A DNA stretch of 64,000 bases from Phialophora verrucosa (GCA_002099365.1 MSED01000001.1:3720001-3784000), one strand, 5' to 3'. Shown: positions 45,892-57,740, numbered from the stretch's first letter. The notes: generated from the sequence alone by a model not told the origin. A program made the numbers and translations.

Positions 45892-47649
45892 CTCAGCCTC
45901 GGCATTGTGTCTCGACGCAGCTCGAGAATGTAGGACTCTGTGAGTCTAACTCCGGTGTGGAATGCAGTCTACAAGCTGCAAGAATGGGGTCATTGGCGCG
46001 TCTCATGCGCCAGAGGCGCTGGTGACTCGGTTTGGCTGCTACTTTCGTGGTGCAACTGGTCTGAATGGACTGTAGCAGCTGCTGTTACAGAGTGAAGGTA
46101 TTGGAAGTGCTCGCCTGAAGGGGAAATAAGGATGGGGAAGGAGACTCAGCCAGAGCAGCGGGCATTAAAGGAGTGCTGGCTGGGGTGGCTTGATGAGTTA
46201 ATCATGGGGGACTCCGGGTGACCCTCGAGCCTGGTGGGAGAGGTGAAGGTTTGACCATGCTGACTTGCCCGACCGGTTAGTGGACAGAATCGGCAGGACG
46301 TTGCTTGCTTCGTCTACAGCAAGTAGGAGAGAGACGTCGGTAGTCGCGAGCAGAGAGGCTACTGCAGTAAGCCGCGCGCTCTCCTTTCCCTCTTCAGGAC
46401 GTATGGTGAGGTTAGCTGATTAAGGCACTGCATGCACGAGGATATTTCGAGCAGTCCTAAGCCGACTTAAACGAGGTCATGAGGGGAGTTGAAAGGAGAA
46501 CACGGGGAAGCGAGATTTGGAGGCTGGCTTCAAGCTTGTTGACTCGCCACGGCAGGCTTTTTCACCGAATGGACCCCTTACAACTGAGGAAGCGGCAGGA
46601 AAGTCGGTTAATGAGCGCTGGATGTGAGATGTTGTCGCACACGCGACACACCAGGACAAGTACAATCACTATAAACATGAGAGCGCGATTGGCATCTAAG
46701 TATTGTCGGGGACTCTTGAGTTCAAGGTGATGGGAACAGACTTAGTGGCTAAAGCTCCAGCCACAGCGCAGGGATCAACCTAAGTGCTCCTTTCATCTCG
46801 ATATCTGAGAACCGAGAGCTTTTCGTTACCAATGGAGGACATGAAGGGCAACTACATTTCCCACCAGGACGACCCATTTTCGTTTCCTTCGGCTGGAACG
46901 CCTTACCCCCCCTGAGCACCCCGCAAAGCGCGAAGCAGGAGACGAGTGTTCCCGTTCCTGTCGCCCCGCGAAGGCTGGATGTTGCGTTCGTCACGATGCG
47001 GCTTCTCTGGCAAACCCTTTACCTTCATCCCAGAAGACACGAGGTCGACAGGACCAGCTCAAGCATCAATGCGGCCCGTTGAGAAGGTTACTCTGCATAG
47101 GCCGAAATTCTCCTCTCCCTCTCTCATGGTGTTCTGATTCGAAGTAGCAATCGCTCTCTGCCCGCAAGCTCCTCCGGTGACTCGTCGAACACAATCCTGA
47201 TCTCAAAGCCGCCTATGTACTCCGTGGCATTAGACATTCCGGGACCCCCAATCCAAAGAAAATACTTCTCGAGCATCGATGCTGGAAGGGACGAGAAAAG
47301 AGATGCTAAGGAACACCGCATTGTGTATATAAAGGGAGACCTTCGGGTATTGATGAGACGGCGGTGGGTTCCAGGACAACGAGCACATGTAGGTAGATCG
47401 CATTAGCTCGTACGCAGTAGGCTATATCGATAGAACGAGATTGTGTTCCTTGTGCAAATGATCGTCCTGGCGTGCCAAAGCGCTTACATAAGTCCAGGCG
47501 GTGAAATTGGATTTCATCAGGCTGTTCGGGACAGGGGTTTCCGTCGCGGCTTCTCACTTTCCCCAACGCAGAATGTGAGATTCATCCTCCAACGGTCTGC
47601 AAGGCCTCTTGATCCTTCTTTACCGTCTCCTAATCAACTTCCCCGCGAG
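45892..47649. other. long intergenic region, no gene recognised
   Basis: This 1.76-kb region lies between divergent genes (GPCR on minus, Sec14-like on plus) and must contain both promoters. Open frames of 60-85 codons occur on both strands at 46,477-47,566, but none has recognisable domains or convincing start contexts. An in-frame extension upstream of the Sec14-like ATG (to 47,443) lacks an ATG until 47650 and is treated as leader. Confidence 0.55.
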
Positions 47650-48858
47650 ATGTCTGCAGAGGTGGCAAGCAATCCGACAGTACCCAATGGGTCTGCCGAT
47701 CCTGAAAAGGCGGCTGCCGACCTCGCGACACGGGTTGAGCAGGTGAAGATCGAGGACGACACGGCTCAGGCGGTGGATATACCTGTGGCTGATTTCAAGA
47801 GTGCGACTGAGACGGCCGTCACATCCAGTGAAACCCAAGGAGAGACACAACCCGAGATCGCGCCACCTGCTTCGAAGCTGAATCTTCCTCGTACCGCCGC
47901 CGATGGACTAATTAAGACGCCATTGGCCGAGCCTTTAGAGACCTCGAAGCCCGCCGCGAGACCAGCACTGACGGCAGAGCAAGAGACAAAATATGCCGCA
48001 CTGCACAAGAGTGTCTCTGCATGGACCGAGATACCAGAAACATCGGCGAAGGGGTCTAAGACCACAGCCTTGACAGACTCGGAGCGCATGTTCCTGACTC
48101 GAGAATGTCTCCTCCGCTATCTGAGAGCAACAAACTGGAACGTGGCACAAGCAGAGACAAGGCTGAGGAATACACTGGTCTGGCGACGCGAATATGGCCT
48201 CGAGAAACACACGAAGGACTATATCTCTATCGAGAATGCAACTGGCAAGCAACTGATTCTGGGGTGGGACATCGAAGGCCGGACATGCCAGTACATGCGG
48301 CCTTCTAAACAGAACACCGAGCGGAGCGACAGGCAGATTCAGCATTTGGTGTTCATGCTGGAGCGATCGATTGACATGATGCCACCCGGGCAGGAGACTC
48401 TAGCGCTGCTCATCAACTTTGCAGAGACAAAGTCCGGTCAAGGGGCGACCTTGTCACAGGGCAAACAGACTCTGAATATTCTCCAGAATCACTATCCGGA
48501 ACGCCTTGGGCGGGCCTTGGTGACCAATGTGCCCTTCTACATCTGGGGTTTCTTCAAGCTGATTACTCCATTCATCGACCCTTTGACGCGAGAGAAAATC
48601 AAGTTCAACGAAGATTCGGGGATTCATGTACCCCGAGAGCAGCTGCTGAAGGAGAGCGGCGGGTTGGTGGAATTTGAGTACGACCATGAGATCTACTGGC
48701 CGGCCCTTAATTCCCTTTGTGAGCTGAAGCGGGAGGAGTATAGGGGTCGCTGGGAGAAAGGGGGAAAGAGGATTGGAGAGTATGAAGGGTATCTGAAGGG
48801 GGCAAACGAGAAGTCGTTGGCCGAGCGGGAGGCGGAAGCGGGCCGGTCGTCTGCTTAG
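47650..48858 (+). CDS. Sec14-like CRAL-TRIO phosphatidylinositol transfer protein, PDR16-like
   Basis: This 402-residue protein is predicted to bind and exchange phospholipids at membranes. I chose the ATG at 47650 ('MSAEVASNPTV'); the frame is open upstream but only from GTG. After a disordered acidic N-terminus of about 130 residues, a CRAL-TRIO N domain appears (about 143-182, 'LLRYLRATNWNVAQAETRLR'), then the lipid-binding CRAL-TRIO domain (about 193-350) with 'HLVFMLERSIDMMPPGQE', 'LNILQNHYPERLG' and 'FIDPLTREKIKF'. These blocks match the yeast Pdr16/Pdr17 branch better than Sec14 itself; those proteins affect sterol homeostasis and azole tolerance in yeast. It has no introns in the coding part. 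Confidence 0.88.
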   Translation: MSAEVASNPTVPNGSADPEKAAADLATRVEQVKIEDDTAQAVDIPVADFKSATETAVTSSETQGETQPEIAPPASKLNLPRTAADGLIKTPLAEPLETSKPAARPALTAEQETKYAALHKSVSAWTEIPETSAKGSKTTALTDSERMFLTRECLLRYLRATNWNVAQAETRLRNTLVWRREYGLEKHTKDYISIENATGKQLILGWDIEGRTCQYMRPSKQNTERSDRQIQHLVFMLERSIDMMPPGQETLALLINFAETKSGQGATLSQGKQTLNILQNHYPERLGRALVTNVPFYIWGFFKLITPFIDPLTREKIKFNEDSGIHVPREQLLKESGGLVEFEYDHEIYWPALNSLCELKREEYRGRWEKGGKRIGEYEGYLKGANEKSLAEREAEAGRSSA

Positions 48859-49491
48859 AGGAAATACTAATATTGATTGGCGGCGTCCATGGCGGTTCAA
48901 GCGATTGAATAGATCAGGCACAGGCACGAAGACCAGATAGTAGATAGGAACAGGAACAGGAACAGGAACAGGAACAGGCATATTATTGTCTTGTGACCTC
49001 CAGTTAACTGCGCACGGCGAATTTTCACATGCTATTTTAGCTTCTGACTAGCCCACCGATTCTTCATCAGCCACCCACGCTTCCCCTCCATTTCGATTCG
49101 GATCAACCCTCCGGATTGGCAGCCCTGCAATCGTGAACGGGAGCAACGGGATATGGCGTGCATCCTCACAGATTACGAGGACCGACGCCGTGTCTGTACT
49201 TTCTGCTTGCAGAATAAGGCTTCTTGCATACGTAGTTGAGTTCTCGTTGTGTGACCGACGATCACTTCACCTTCACTTCACCTTCTCGCCTCAACCTGCC
49301 CTGCGCTACCCACTTTCCTCGCCCGCCTCCAGATTTGACTTGAGCCGACTGCCCGCCGCCCACGTTTTCTCCCCACTCTTCCTCGTCCCTCATCCTTTGT
49401 CCCAAAGCAAGAGCAAAAAGCAAATCTGCAGTCACGCGCGCAGGAGCAGAACGTGTGTCAAACACAAAGCCATGCAGTGTGGTCGATCGCT
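48859..49491. other. intergenic region: 3' flank of PDR16-like gene and SNF4 promoter
   Basis: A hexanucleotide repeat (48,946-48,978) follows the stop codon. From 49,240 on, the sequence is pyrimidine-rich ('cttcaccttcacttcacctt'), as in many fungal leaders. No gene is seen. Confidence 0.5.
48946..48978. repeat. (AGGAAC)n microsatellite, 5.5 units
   Basis: Perfect 'aggaac' hexamers run for 33 bases, about 90 bases after the stop of the PDR16-like gene, probably in its 3' UTR. Confidence 0.85.
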
Positions 49492-50901
49492 ATGTCAGAA
49501 GATACAGAGGTGACACCGGCGCAGACGCCTACCCCGCCACACGGCCAGCCCGCTGGCCCTCATCAACACCACCCTCAGCGCACACGCTCCCAGCATACCA
49601 CTACCCCTCCCTCCCATGCCAGTAACGATGCCCAATCCACATTTGTGCGCCCGTCAGATCTCCTCCGCCCGAAGCCTGCGCTGCAACCTTCAACATCTCC
49701 TTCACGGCCACAGCCTGAACGTCAGATAGACCGCGATGAAAGAGCCGGGCTACAAGCGTGTCGCAACTTCCTCCGCGCGCGCAAATGCTATGATGTGCTG
49801 CCGCTGAGTTTTCGACTGATAGAGCTAGATGTCGGGCTTACGGTCAAGGAGAGTCTGCAGATTATGGTACAATGTGGTATGTTCCAAGAGGCAAGACCGG
49901 GTGCACTTAATGAGGCTGTTTAACTGACTTGTTGAAAGGCATCGTCTCTGCGCCGCTGTGGGATTCGAGTACCTCCACATATGCCGGTCTCTTGACGGTG
50001 AACGACTACCTCAACGTCGTGAGATACTACAACCTCCACGCCGACAGACTAAAGGACGTGGATAAACTTGTTCTCAGCGACTTGAAAGGTACGCTCTCTG
50101 TCCCTGTCTACTTCCAGCCGGACCTCGCTCGCTCGCTCACTTACTCATACTATGCTAGACGTCGAGAAAGTCCTCAATGTCAGAGCCCCCGAAACCGTCA
50201 GTGCCTCCCCAGAAGCAATCCTCTACGACGCCCTTCGGAAACAACTGGTCTCCCGAGCTCGCCGCATACCGCTCGTATCCTACGACTCCGACACACAACG
50301 CACCATGGTCACATCGGTAATAACACAATACCGCATCCTCAAGTTTATTGCCATGAACGTGAAGGAAACCGACATGCTGAAGAAACCTCTTGCCGTTATC
50401 AAGTTAGGAACGTACACAGAGATTGTGAGGTGTAGTATGGATAGTAGTGTGCTGGACGTGGTTGACATCATGGTCACCAAGAATATTAGTTCCGTGCCTG
50501 TTGTAACAACCGAAGGTAAGCGACCCATCCTCGCTGAAGCACCCGCCGAAACTATGTCTTACTAATGTGTGTATTTTGCAGGCGTCCTTCTCAACGTCTT
50601 TGAAGCTGTCGACGTGATCGAAATCCTCAAGTCCGGTGACTACGGCAATCTGACCTGGACCGTCGGACGTGCTCTTAGTGCTCGCTCCGCCACACACCCG
50701 GGCATATACTGCTGCAGCATCGATGACGGCCTAGACACCATCTTTGAAACGATCAAGAAGAGCCGCGTGCATCGCATGATGGTCGTGGATGACTCCAATA
50801 TGCTCAAAGGTGTCTTGAGTTTGAGTGACATTTTGCATTATTTGCTCGTGGATGGAGAGGAGCACGGCCATGTCGAAGGGAAGATGACTTATGGGGCTTG
50901 A
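49492..50901 (+). CDS. SNF4: AMPK/SNF1 complex gamma subunit (SNF4)
   Basis: This is the regulatory gamma subunit of the SNF1/AMP-activated kinase, which senses adenine nucleotides through CBS domains and controls glucose derepression and energy metabolism. I infer four exons: 49492-49876, 49939-50088, 50159-50515 and 50582-50901, with introns of 62, 70 and 66 nt (GT..AG). All joins restore the frame, giving 403 residues. The N-terminus (about 80 residues) is Pro/Gln/His-rich and disordered. Four CBS repeats follow, including 'FLRARKCYDVLPLSFRLIEL', 'VDKLVLSDLK', 'ARRIPLVSYD', 'SVITQYRILKFIAMNV' and 'VHRMMVVDDSNMLKGVLSLSDIL', in the order known for Snf4. The start was chosen as the first ATG in frame; an upstream ATG at 49472 opens a 13-codon uORF that could dampen translation. 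Confidence 0.94.
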
Positions 50902-51716
50902 GTCTCATCACCAGTGGCTGATATAAAGATCAGATTCGGCAGATCTGAAGCCAAAGCAAAGGCAAGATATGATGTGCTCAGAGTCCAGCCGCAAACAGAA
51001 GGCGTTTAAAAGGTCATGTTGGGATTGACGGAATCTAGTTATTCTCAGGGTCCGTCGGAATTGGAAAGGATACCAGCATAGGGATCCAACAGGAGCATAG
51101 CCCGGCGTTTCCAGATAATGGTGTGGATATCACGGACTGGCTTAAAGGTATGTCGATGGACGAATGACTTGACGACCTTTAATGTGCTCCACTGAGGTTT
51201 GGGAAATGCACGAAGCAGAATACCGTCAGAGTTAAATGAAGCATGCTGTTGTGGATGATAGAGACAGACTCCAGACCCCCCTTGCTAGGACACAATGTTA
51301 ATACACATTCCATTACTCTGTACTTTTGCTCACGATTCAACGGAGCTGCGTAGGGCGAGTCGACAATCCCAAACATTGATCACATTATCCCATGCTCTCG
51401 ACTGAGGCCCGTCAACGGGCCGCTGGGATTTGTAGGATAGGAGCAACTAGACACGGCACCGTTCGAGGTTTCTGAATGAGTAGAGATTCCATTATGACTA
51501 CGGGATAATCCTGTCTACCTCAATGTCGCGGTATCAGGTTATTGATTCTCGTCCAGCACGTCTACAAGCCGCGGGTGAAGCCTCCCACAATTGACACAAA
51601 GCCATCCTTGCTCATAATCTCATTTAGACTCGGGTCTTTTAGGAGGACTGACCGCATTGCGAGCCCTGTGTTGTGTTCTGCTTCGGTAGCTAGCTTTGGT
51701 GTCATGGTTCATGCCT
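50902..51716. other. intergenic region between convergent genes
   Basis: This 815-bp region lies between the SNF4 stop and the lipocalin-like stop. It should contain both 3' UTRs. I see no domain-bearing frame or clear repeat. Confidence 0.55.
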
Positions 51717-52283
51717 TCACAGCTTCAATTCCCTGGCCTCACGTGGAGGTTGTGTCGCATTGTTCTGGGAGCGCTTCCGCCATTTGAGACGTAGTAGGCG
51801 TTGAGTCCCCTCCCACTCAGTCGGAGATTCGGGTCCTAGCCTGATGTAGTCATGGCCGTCTTTCTGGAATAGGTCCGCCCGTCGGACTTGCAAAGTATTG
51901 GTCAAGTTCGGGTGCATGCTGATTTGAGCGTGATGGACGATTCTCTGAGGTCTGCCTGCTTCTTCGTCAAGGTAGAATGGTCCGCCATATGCCATGGTCT
52001 TCTTCGCCGCAGTGGCCAGTTCTTCGGTGTTGCCGTGCTTCCAGTCGTGCTCGAATGGTTTAAGACCCCCCTCCTGTAGCAAGGCCGCCATGTACCCGTC
52101 GTTGCTGTACATGATTTGTCCTTTGGCATCTTCGCCCATGGGGTAGACAATATCATCCGGGTCCTCGGGATTGATGGCGACATAGGAGACGAGGTCCCAG
52201 GTGCCGATGATCCGCGAGCGAAAAGATGCCATAGTTGCAGGTGTAGCGACTGGGTCTTGGGATTCAGCAGTGGCAGCAGACAT
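51717..52283 (-). CDS. lipocalin-like domain protein
   Basis: This single-exon 188-residue protein has the fungal and bacterial lipocalin-like (Lipocalin_5) pattern: 'IIGTWDLVSYVAIN' near residue 25, 'YPMGEDAKGQIMYSNDGYMA' near 47-66, and later beta-strand segments ('IVHHAQISMHPN', 'LFQKDGHDYIRL'). The family forms a small barrel that can bind hydrophobic ligands, and it is often near secondary-metabolism genes, but no such cluster is visible here. It has no signal peptide. The ATG at 52283 is used; a second in-frame ATG at residue 18 is closer to the conserved start. The C-terminal 25 residues are basic and not typical. Confidence 0.82.
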   Translation of the reverse strand: MSAATAESQDPVATPATMASFRSRIIGTWDLVSYVAINPEDPDDIVYPMGEDAKGQIMYSNDGYMAALLQEGGLKPFEHDWKHGNTEELATAAKKTMAYGGPFYLDEEAGRPQRIVHHAQISMHPNLTNTLQVRRADLFQKDGHDYIRLGPESPTEWEGTQRLLRLKWRKRSQNNATQPPREARELKL

Positions 52284-52938
52284 GTTGATAATTCAGAACT
52301 CGTCAGGGACGTAGGTATGGGCAAAAAGAAGAGAGGGGGAAAGACAGGATTGTTAAGCGACGATAAATTAGCAAATAGGTTTCGGTCTCACGTTGTTTGC
52401 GCGCAAGGAAGACGTGCGGTCAGGTGGCATGAATAGGAGACAGAATTGCAGCTTTGACACTGGGAAGGCGGGAGCCGCAGACAGCCAGCATCACCGCATT
52501 CCTCTTGTACAGCATCTGCGACCCCTTCCCCTTGACTTTGTGAAGTGTGTTTGACAAAACGTGAACTGTCCAGGCCGTCACTACCTGAGGAGACAAGTCA
52601 TGCTCGTTTGCATTTGGGTAGTTGTCCAATGCATCTTTGAATATCTGCAGAGGTCACTGCGGCCATGAAGCCACGTTCAGCTGATGGCAGTTGAGAATGA
52701 TGTGACATGAGAATTGCGAAGAGATTTACAACTGCTGTTGGGCATCGAAAGTTTGTTACATCTGACTGACTGTTCTGACGTAGTGTGTGGTGAATCGAAT
52801 ACTCCGCCGTATCTGCCACCCGACGTCAAGCGGCCTGCACAAGACATCTTTTGCAAGACTTGTAACAGGCAGAGTTGACACCACACTGTTCTGAAGCCTA
52901 GTTGACCTTGTATTTGCAGGGTGCAGGGTAACCTCAAC
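52284..52938. other. shared upstream region of lipocalin-like and MFAP1 genes
   Basis: This 655-bp spacer lies between divergent genes. 'ttgtatttgcag' at 52,908-52,919, just before the MFAP1 ATG, looks like a splice acceptor, so a 5' UTR intron is possible. Confidence 0.45.
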
Positions 52939-54495
52939 ATGCCCCCTCCTATGCCCAATCCGGCGAAACGGTTTACTGCAAACCCCGCAAGACCCGTTGG
53001 AAGGTACCGTCCCGGCAAGCCAGTTGCGGAGCAAGAATCCTCTGACGAAGAAGAATCAGAGGAGGAACAGCAAAGTCAGAAGCCACCTCAGAGGAGACCA
53101 CAGCCGTCCCGACCGCAGCCCGCAAGGCCTCAGGTACAGAGGCGAGACGAGAGTGAGGATGAAGACGAGGAAGGATTCGTTACAGACGAGGAAGATGGCA
53201 CCGATGACAGGGCGGCAAAAGTGTCAGCGCCGCAGGATAAGACTGCAGCTATAGAATCACGGCCAGATCACACAAGGCAGGCAGACATCAATCAGGAATC
53301 TGAAGACGAGGAAGATGAAGATGAATCAGAAGATGAGTCATCTGAGGAGGAGGAAAGCTCTGAAGAAGACGTCCCTCAGCGCAAGTTCCAACGTCCTACA
53401 TTTATCAAAAAATCAGACCGAAACCTATCATCCACCCCACAAGCCTCCAATGCTACCCCCGAAGCGATGGCAAATGGCACGCCTGCCCCCGACCCAGAAA
53501 TGGACACGCAAGCGCGGCGGCTCGCGCAAGCAGAACTCCTCATAAAGGACAAACTTGAGCGAGATGCAATCGCTCGCGCACAAGGGAAGAAAGCATGGGA
53601 CGATGACGACGACATCGTCCCCGAATCTATGGTGGACGACACAGACGGGCTCGACCCAGAAGGCGAGTTCCAAGCCTGGAAACTCCGCGAGCTGAAGCGC
53701 CTGAAACGAGATCGTGAGGCCCTCATCGCACGAGAGAAGGAAATCGAAGAAATCGAACGGCGGCGAAATCTTACTGCGGAAGAACGTGAAAAGGAAGATA
53801 AAGCATATCTCGAGAAACAAAAGGCCGATCGGGAGGAGAATCGCCATGAAGCTTCGTACCTAGCTCGGTACCACCATAAAGGCGCATTCTTTCAAGGCGA
53901 TGAGACGGCAGAAGTTCTGAAGAAGAGAGACGTCATGGGCGCGCGCTTCGAAGACCAAGTATCCGATAAGTCCGCGTTACCAGAATACATGCGCATACGT
54001 GACATGACCAAACTTGGTAAGAAGGGAAGAACGAGGTACACTGATATGAAGAACGAAGATACGGGACGTTTCGGAGAGGATGTGAAGAGATGGCGAGGCA
54101 GTGGCGGACCTGGCGTAGGTGGGAAGGGGGATTCCGACATGAGAGGCGTCGATGAGCGGTTCTTACCTGATGATCGGCGAAGCGGAAGTACACCGGGCCC
54201 AACCGGTGCGAACGCCAGTGCTGTTGCTCCACGACGCGAGAGAGTTCAAGAGAGTGAGAGGAATAGGGAGACGGACAGAGATGGGCATCGAGACACATAT
54301 CGTTCCCGAGACACAAGCCGAGATCGACAGAATGAAGCCCGCGAGCGCGATAGGGATAGAGATAGGCAGAAACGCTCATACTCTCGATCAAGGTCTCGTT
54401 CGCGGTCGCCTCGAAGACGGAAGAGAGATCAATCATACGAGCGAGACTCGAGAGAACGAGGCGACTACCGACACAGAGACAGTGTCAGAGCTTGA
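52939..54495 (+). CDS. microfibrillar-associated protein 1 homologue, spliceosome factor
   Basis: MFAP1 is a nuclear component of the B-complex spliceosome near the U4/U6.U5 tri-snRNP. The 518-residue protein starts 'MPPPMPNPAKRFTANPARP', like other fungal MFAP1 proteins, so I use the ATG at 52939. Highly acidic Glu/Asp/Ser tracts cover residues about 35-150. The conserved MFAP1 domain runs from about 220 to 375, with 'LKRLKRDREALIAREKE', 'ASYLARYHHKGAFFQGD', 'MGARFEDQ' and 'LGKKGRTRYTDMKNEDT'. The C-terminus is a long RS/RD/RE-rich tail ('SYSRSRSRSRSPRRRKR'), longer than in animals, fitting contacts with SR-type splicing factors. It is one continuous coding exon. Confidence 0.93.
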   Translation: MPPPMPNPAKRFTANPARPVGRYRPGKPVAEQESSDEEESEEEQQSQKPPQRRPQPSRPQPARPQVQRRDESEDEDEEGFVTDEEDGTDDRAAKVSAPQDKTAAIESRPDHTRQADINQESEDEEDEDESEDESSEEEESSEEDVPQRKFQRPTFIKKSDRNLSSTPQASNATPEAMANGTPAPDPEMDTQARRLAQAELLIKDKLERDAIARAQGKKAWDDDDDIVPESMVDDTDGLDPEGEFQAWKLRELKRLKRDREALIAREKEIEEIERRRNLTAEEREKEDKAYLEKQKADREENRHEASYLARYHHKGAFFQGDETAEVLKKRDVMGARFEDQVSDKSALPEYMRIRDMTKLGKKGRTRYTDMKNEDTGRFGEDVKRWRGSGGPGVGGKGDSDMRGVDERFLPDDRRSGSTPGPTGANASAVAPRRERVQESERNRETDRDGHRDTYRSRDTSRDRQNEARERDRDRDRQKRSYSRSRSRSRSPRRRKRDQSYERDSRERGDYRHRDSVRA

Positions 54496-56116
54496 GTCTC
54501 CAGACGAAGACAGAAAACTCCTGGGGTTCGGAGCTTGGCCAATTAACGAGCGATGTTTCAATTGGCAGACAGCATGGCAGCCCATGTGTGTCTGTTTCAG
54601 CGAGGCTGGATTCAGTCGACGTGAGCCAGCTGTGGACTTTGTGTGCTCATGTCTTCAGCTGATGCATCCCTGAGCCGTGCGTCGTCCATGTCTGTTGATC
54701 TTGTACATGATACGAGCCCTACACGGTTCGGGTGGCAGCGACAATACTACAGCATCCTATGCCTCAATTCGAAGACAATGTCATTCTATGCGGGATTTCT
54801 ATGTGACTACGAGAACGATGCAGTCGGTTGTCGTCTCCACCGAATGTCGACTCGATAAAGGACCTCACCATCTCGGTCGAGGCCGCGATCAAGATGCTAC
54901 CACCATTCTCGCAGAAAGTGATCCCCAGAAAAAGTGAGTGCGTGGCCGCCGGCGTCGTACTTTGTTTATCGACCTCATTGCCCATTCATGCTACATGCCT
55001 ATCAATTCGTCCATGGTTCCACTCACAGCGAAGATGTTAGATTTCCAAAATCCTCGACTCGAGTTGAGTGTGGACCTATTCACTTCTGACCCCTTGAGCC
55101 TTCGATATCTACACTCAGAAATCGTCGCATCGCGTGCTCATACCTTCCCATCGCAAATCCCTCACTTTCACAATCGTCATCACGATGTCAATACCGTCCC
55201 TCGTTTCTGGCAATCCACCTCACTATGGGTTGTTGACCTAGTCACTCGTGTGTCAGCGGCGAATCTCTGCCTGTCCTCCGTTTTCCACGAATACCACCAT
55301 CACTATCAAAGGCCTCTACCCAAGGAACGTTCGTTTGGAACCTTTCTGTTGGAGTATGAGACGACTATTCTCTTTCAGCACCTCGAATCTTGCCATCTCT
55401 CCCATCCTAAACTCGACCGCGGTTACAGTTCGCAATTTATGAGATACTCACTATGAGCGAGATCCTTTAGCATACTGGGCACAGCAAACACCATCAACTA
55501 TATTATCACACTTGAGTCCAACTTCCCCTTCTACGAGAAGCAACATGATTTCTTACAGTATGCTTTACCCTCCCTTCACGGGCATCAGAAACTGAGTCCT
55601 CGATGCACAAAAGCTCTCTTAGGCAAGCCGCAACCCTCAACCCTCAACCTCCATCTCCACCTCCACCTCCTGACAATATCAAGCCTAGCCGCAAAGTCGT
55701 CCATTTCGACCCATGGCCAATGCGGCCTCGGCCTAACGAGCGATGCGTTCGATGCAAGGACACGCATGTCGATTCAGATCCTCCTCGGCCTCTCGCAACA
55801 CAGTCGCTCTCGCTGCGAGAGATGCCCGGGCGGTAAGGCCAGGGTGGTTGGAGCAAGACTTGATCACCGTCTTCCTCCTCCTGACCCTCCTCCCGGATCG
55901 AATCCACGACCAACCTACTCGTACCCCCCGGGGAGATGCATCCAGATCGTGAATTTTGCGCAGCTCACACGTGCGGGCGTGGTAGATCCCCTCGCTCCAC
56001 GATCCCACCCACGGCGTGATACCTATGATATGAAATTCCAACGCGAACTAGGCGCCATCGGCCGCCGCGAAACTATCCTAGGTCTTGTCCAACGTGCTCC
56101 ACCCCGTCTGGAGACG

Positions 56117-56172
56117 CCTCCTCCTCCTCCTCCTCCTCCTCCTCCTCCTCCTCCTCCTCGTCGTCGTCGTCG
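56117..56172 (+). repeat. (CCT)14 followed by (CGT/GTC)4 microsatellite
   Basis: Perfect CCT triplets run from 56117 to 56159 and change to a 'gtcgtcgtcgtcg' run. In one plus frame they read poly-Pro then poly-Arg. Such tracts are hypervariable and common in fungal disordered proteins and UTRs. Confidence 0.85.
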
Positions 56173-56790
56173 ACCGCACGGGGGGAAACAGTCCGCTCGC
56201 ATCAAGACGGCCATGGAGATGTGTGCGGTCAAGATAGTCCCTGCGGCGTCGTAGGGCCCCGCGGTTCGCCTGCCGCCTATTCTTCGCCTTTCAATTGGAT
56301 TGACTGATAGACTGACTGCTGGGCTGCGAATGACCATTGCTTGCGCATTGACCAAGCTTGCAGTTCGGACAAGAGAGGCCGTCTACTACGAGTTTGGATC
56401 GAAGCGAACGTCATGACGGGCGAGGGCCTGCGCCGCTGGGAGAACAGCCATCTGCGAAGCGGGCACCACATGAATTTTCACGCGGTCGGTCGGTGGTCCA
56501 GTCGGAGCTGAGGAGATCCTCGGACACCACGTCGTGAGGTGGCTTTCCCTTGGACGTGCCCAATGAAATAGAATAGCTTGATCCTTGATCCTCGAACGAA
56601 GTATAGTATGTATGACACATGCACTGGCGGTATCGATGTTTTCTCGACCTCTACTCACTCTGGTCTGCGTCTCTAGCGGTGAACTTCGCACAGACATTGA
56701 TCGATTGATTCTAACCAACGGAGAATAGTCAGTCGTGCGCTCAAGCCCTGACGTGCCGGGCATGGAAAGACCCAATATTGACCGACATGG

Positions 56791-56835
56791 TGGACTAGAC
56801 TGGACTGGACTGGACTGGACTGGACTGGACTGGAC
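56791..56835. repeat. (TGGAC)9 pentanucleotide repeat
   Basis: There are nine consecutive 'tggac' units, the second being 'tagac'. It is not a multiple of three, which argues against coding here. Confidence 0.85.
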
Positions 56836-57740
56836 TCTGTAGGCTGGGCTTTCTGTGCCGAGTCTGTCAGAGTCGACTCATGCCATGTCCCTTCCCTCCA
56901 ATTACTCCGTATGCCTCGATTACTCGGGGTGGAATAGACGAACCTCGTCCGCCTAGCTCGCCCAATTGGCCGAGCAAGAGTAGCTGCAAACGATGTTTGC
57001 ACGTCGCCATTCAGAGGTCCATCGGCTTGCATCTGGCATCTGCCTATCTTTACGCGAGAATCCGTTCTCTAATCACGATCTCGGCATCAACATGCCGACC
57101 CGCCTCGGACAGCAACCTACAGAAATCGTTCCGATCCTGCGAGTAAGTGACGCCTACGCTCCAGCCCCATGGTGGTGGATGGACCAAAGAGTTCCCTGGA
57201 CGTATGCCTGCCCCTGTGAATAGACCTATTCGGCCTAGTCCAAATCACAGGCCTGGTCCCCTGCCACCAGTCAACACTGCTCTGGATGTGGAGACCACAA
57301 CGATGGAGGTTGACGTCCCACCGATCTCTTCAACTGGGTCGACCCCCGACGGCGATTCATGTCCGGTCACATGGAGGCGCACCGTTTGCGGAAGGTTGGG
57401 AGAATAGATGTGGTGAGTCTGGTTGTTGCAGCGGATGACGCCGTGTCTAAACGGCAAGTGCTCTTCTGCACTGCCCATAGAGACTCTCGACATTCGGCGC
57501 CAGGCCGCCGAGGGGAGTGCTACACGTATCATCAAGCTGAGGTGCAAGAACGACATATCCGATCTGATATGGTAAGTCCTTGTGCATATTCCCTTCGTGA
57601 TCAAGGTGGTGGTTGGTGTGTACCGCGGCGTCCCTGAGTCCTTGCTCGTGTGTGCTGGGTACGATCAATACCCCGGGTCGCAGCGCCACGACGTTCAATA
57701 GACCGATGATTCCATCGACTTAATCTCTCGATCCCACGTC

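Larger units (their letters stand above)
54496..57740. other. 3.2-kb region without a gene I can defend
   Basis: Several open plus-strand frames occur. The frame around 54,828-54,930 ends at a good donor ('aaaaagtgagt'), and an acceptor 'ccactcacag' at 55,018-55,027 would join it to an open frame running to 55,456. At 55,603-56,254 proline- and arginine-rich frames overlap, one containing a (CCT)n repeat read as poly-proline. Donor-like 'gtaagt' sites near 57,145 and 57,570 suggest a further spliced transcript. None of the translations has a recognisable domain. One or two fast-evolving multi-exon genes, or non-coding transcripts, are possible. Confidence 0.5.

Noticed and set aside
47443..47649. 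69-residue N-terminal extension of the PDR16-like protein, possibly a presequence
   Set aside because: It opens with GTG and has no ATG in a good context that would precede the ATG at 47650; it is better explained as 5' leader.
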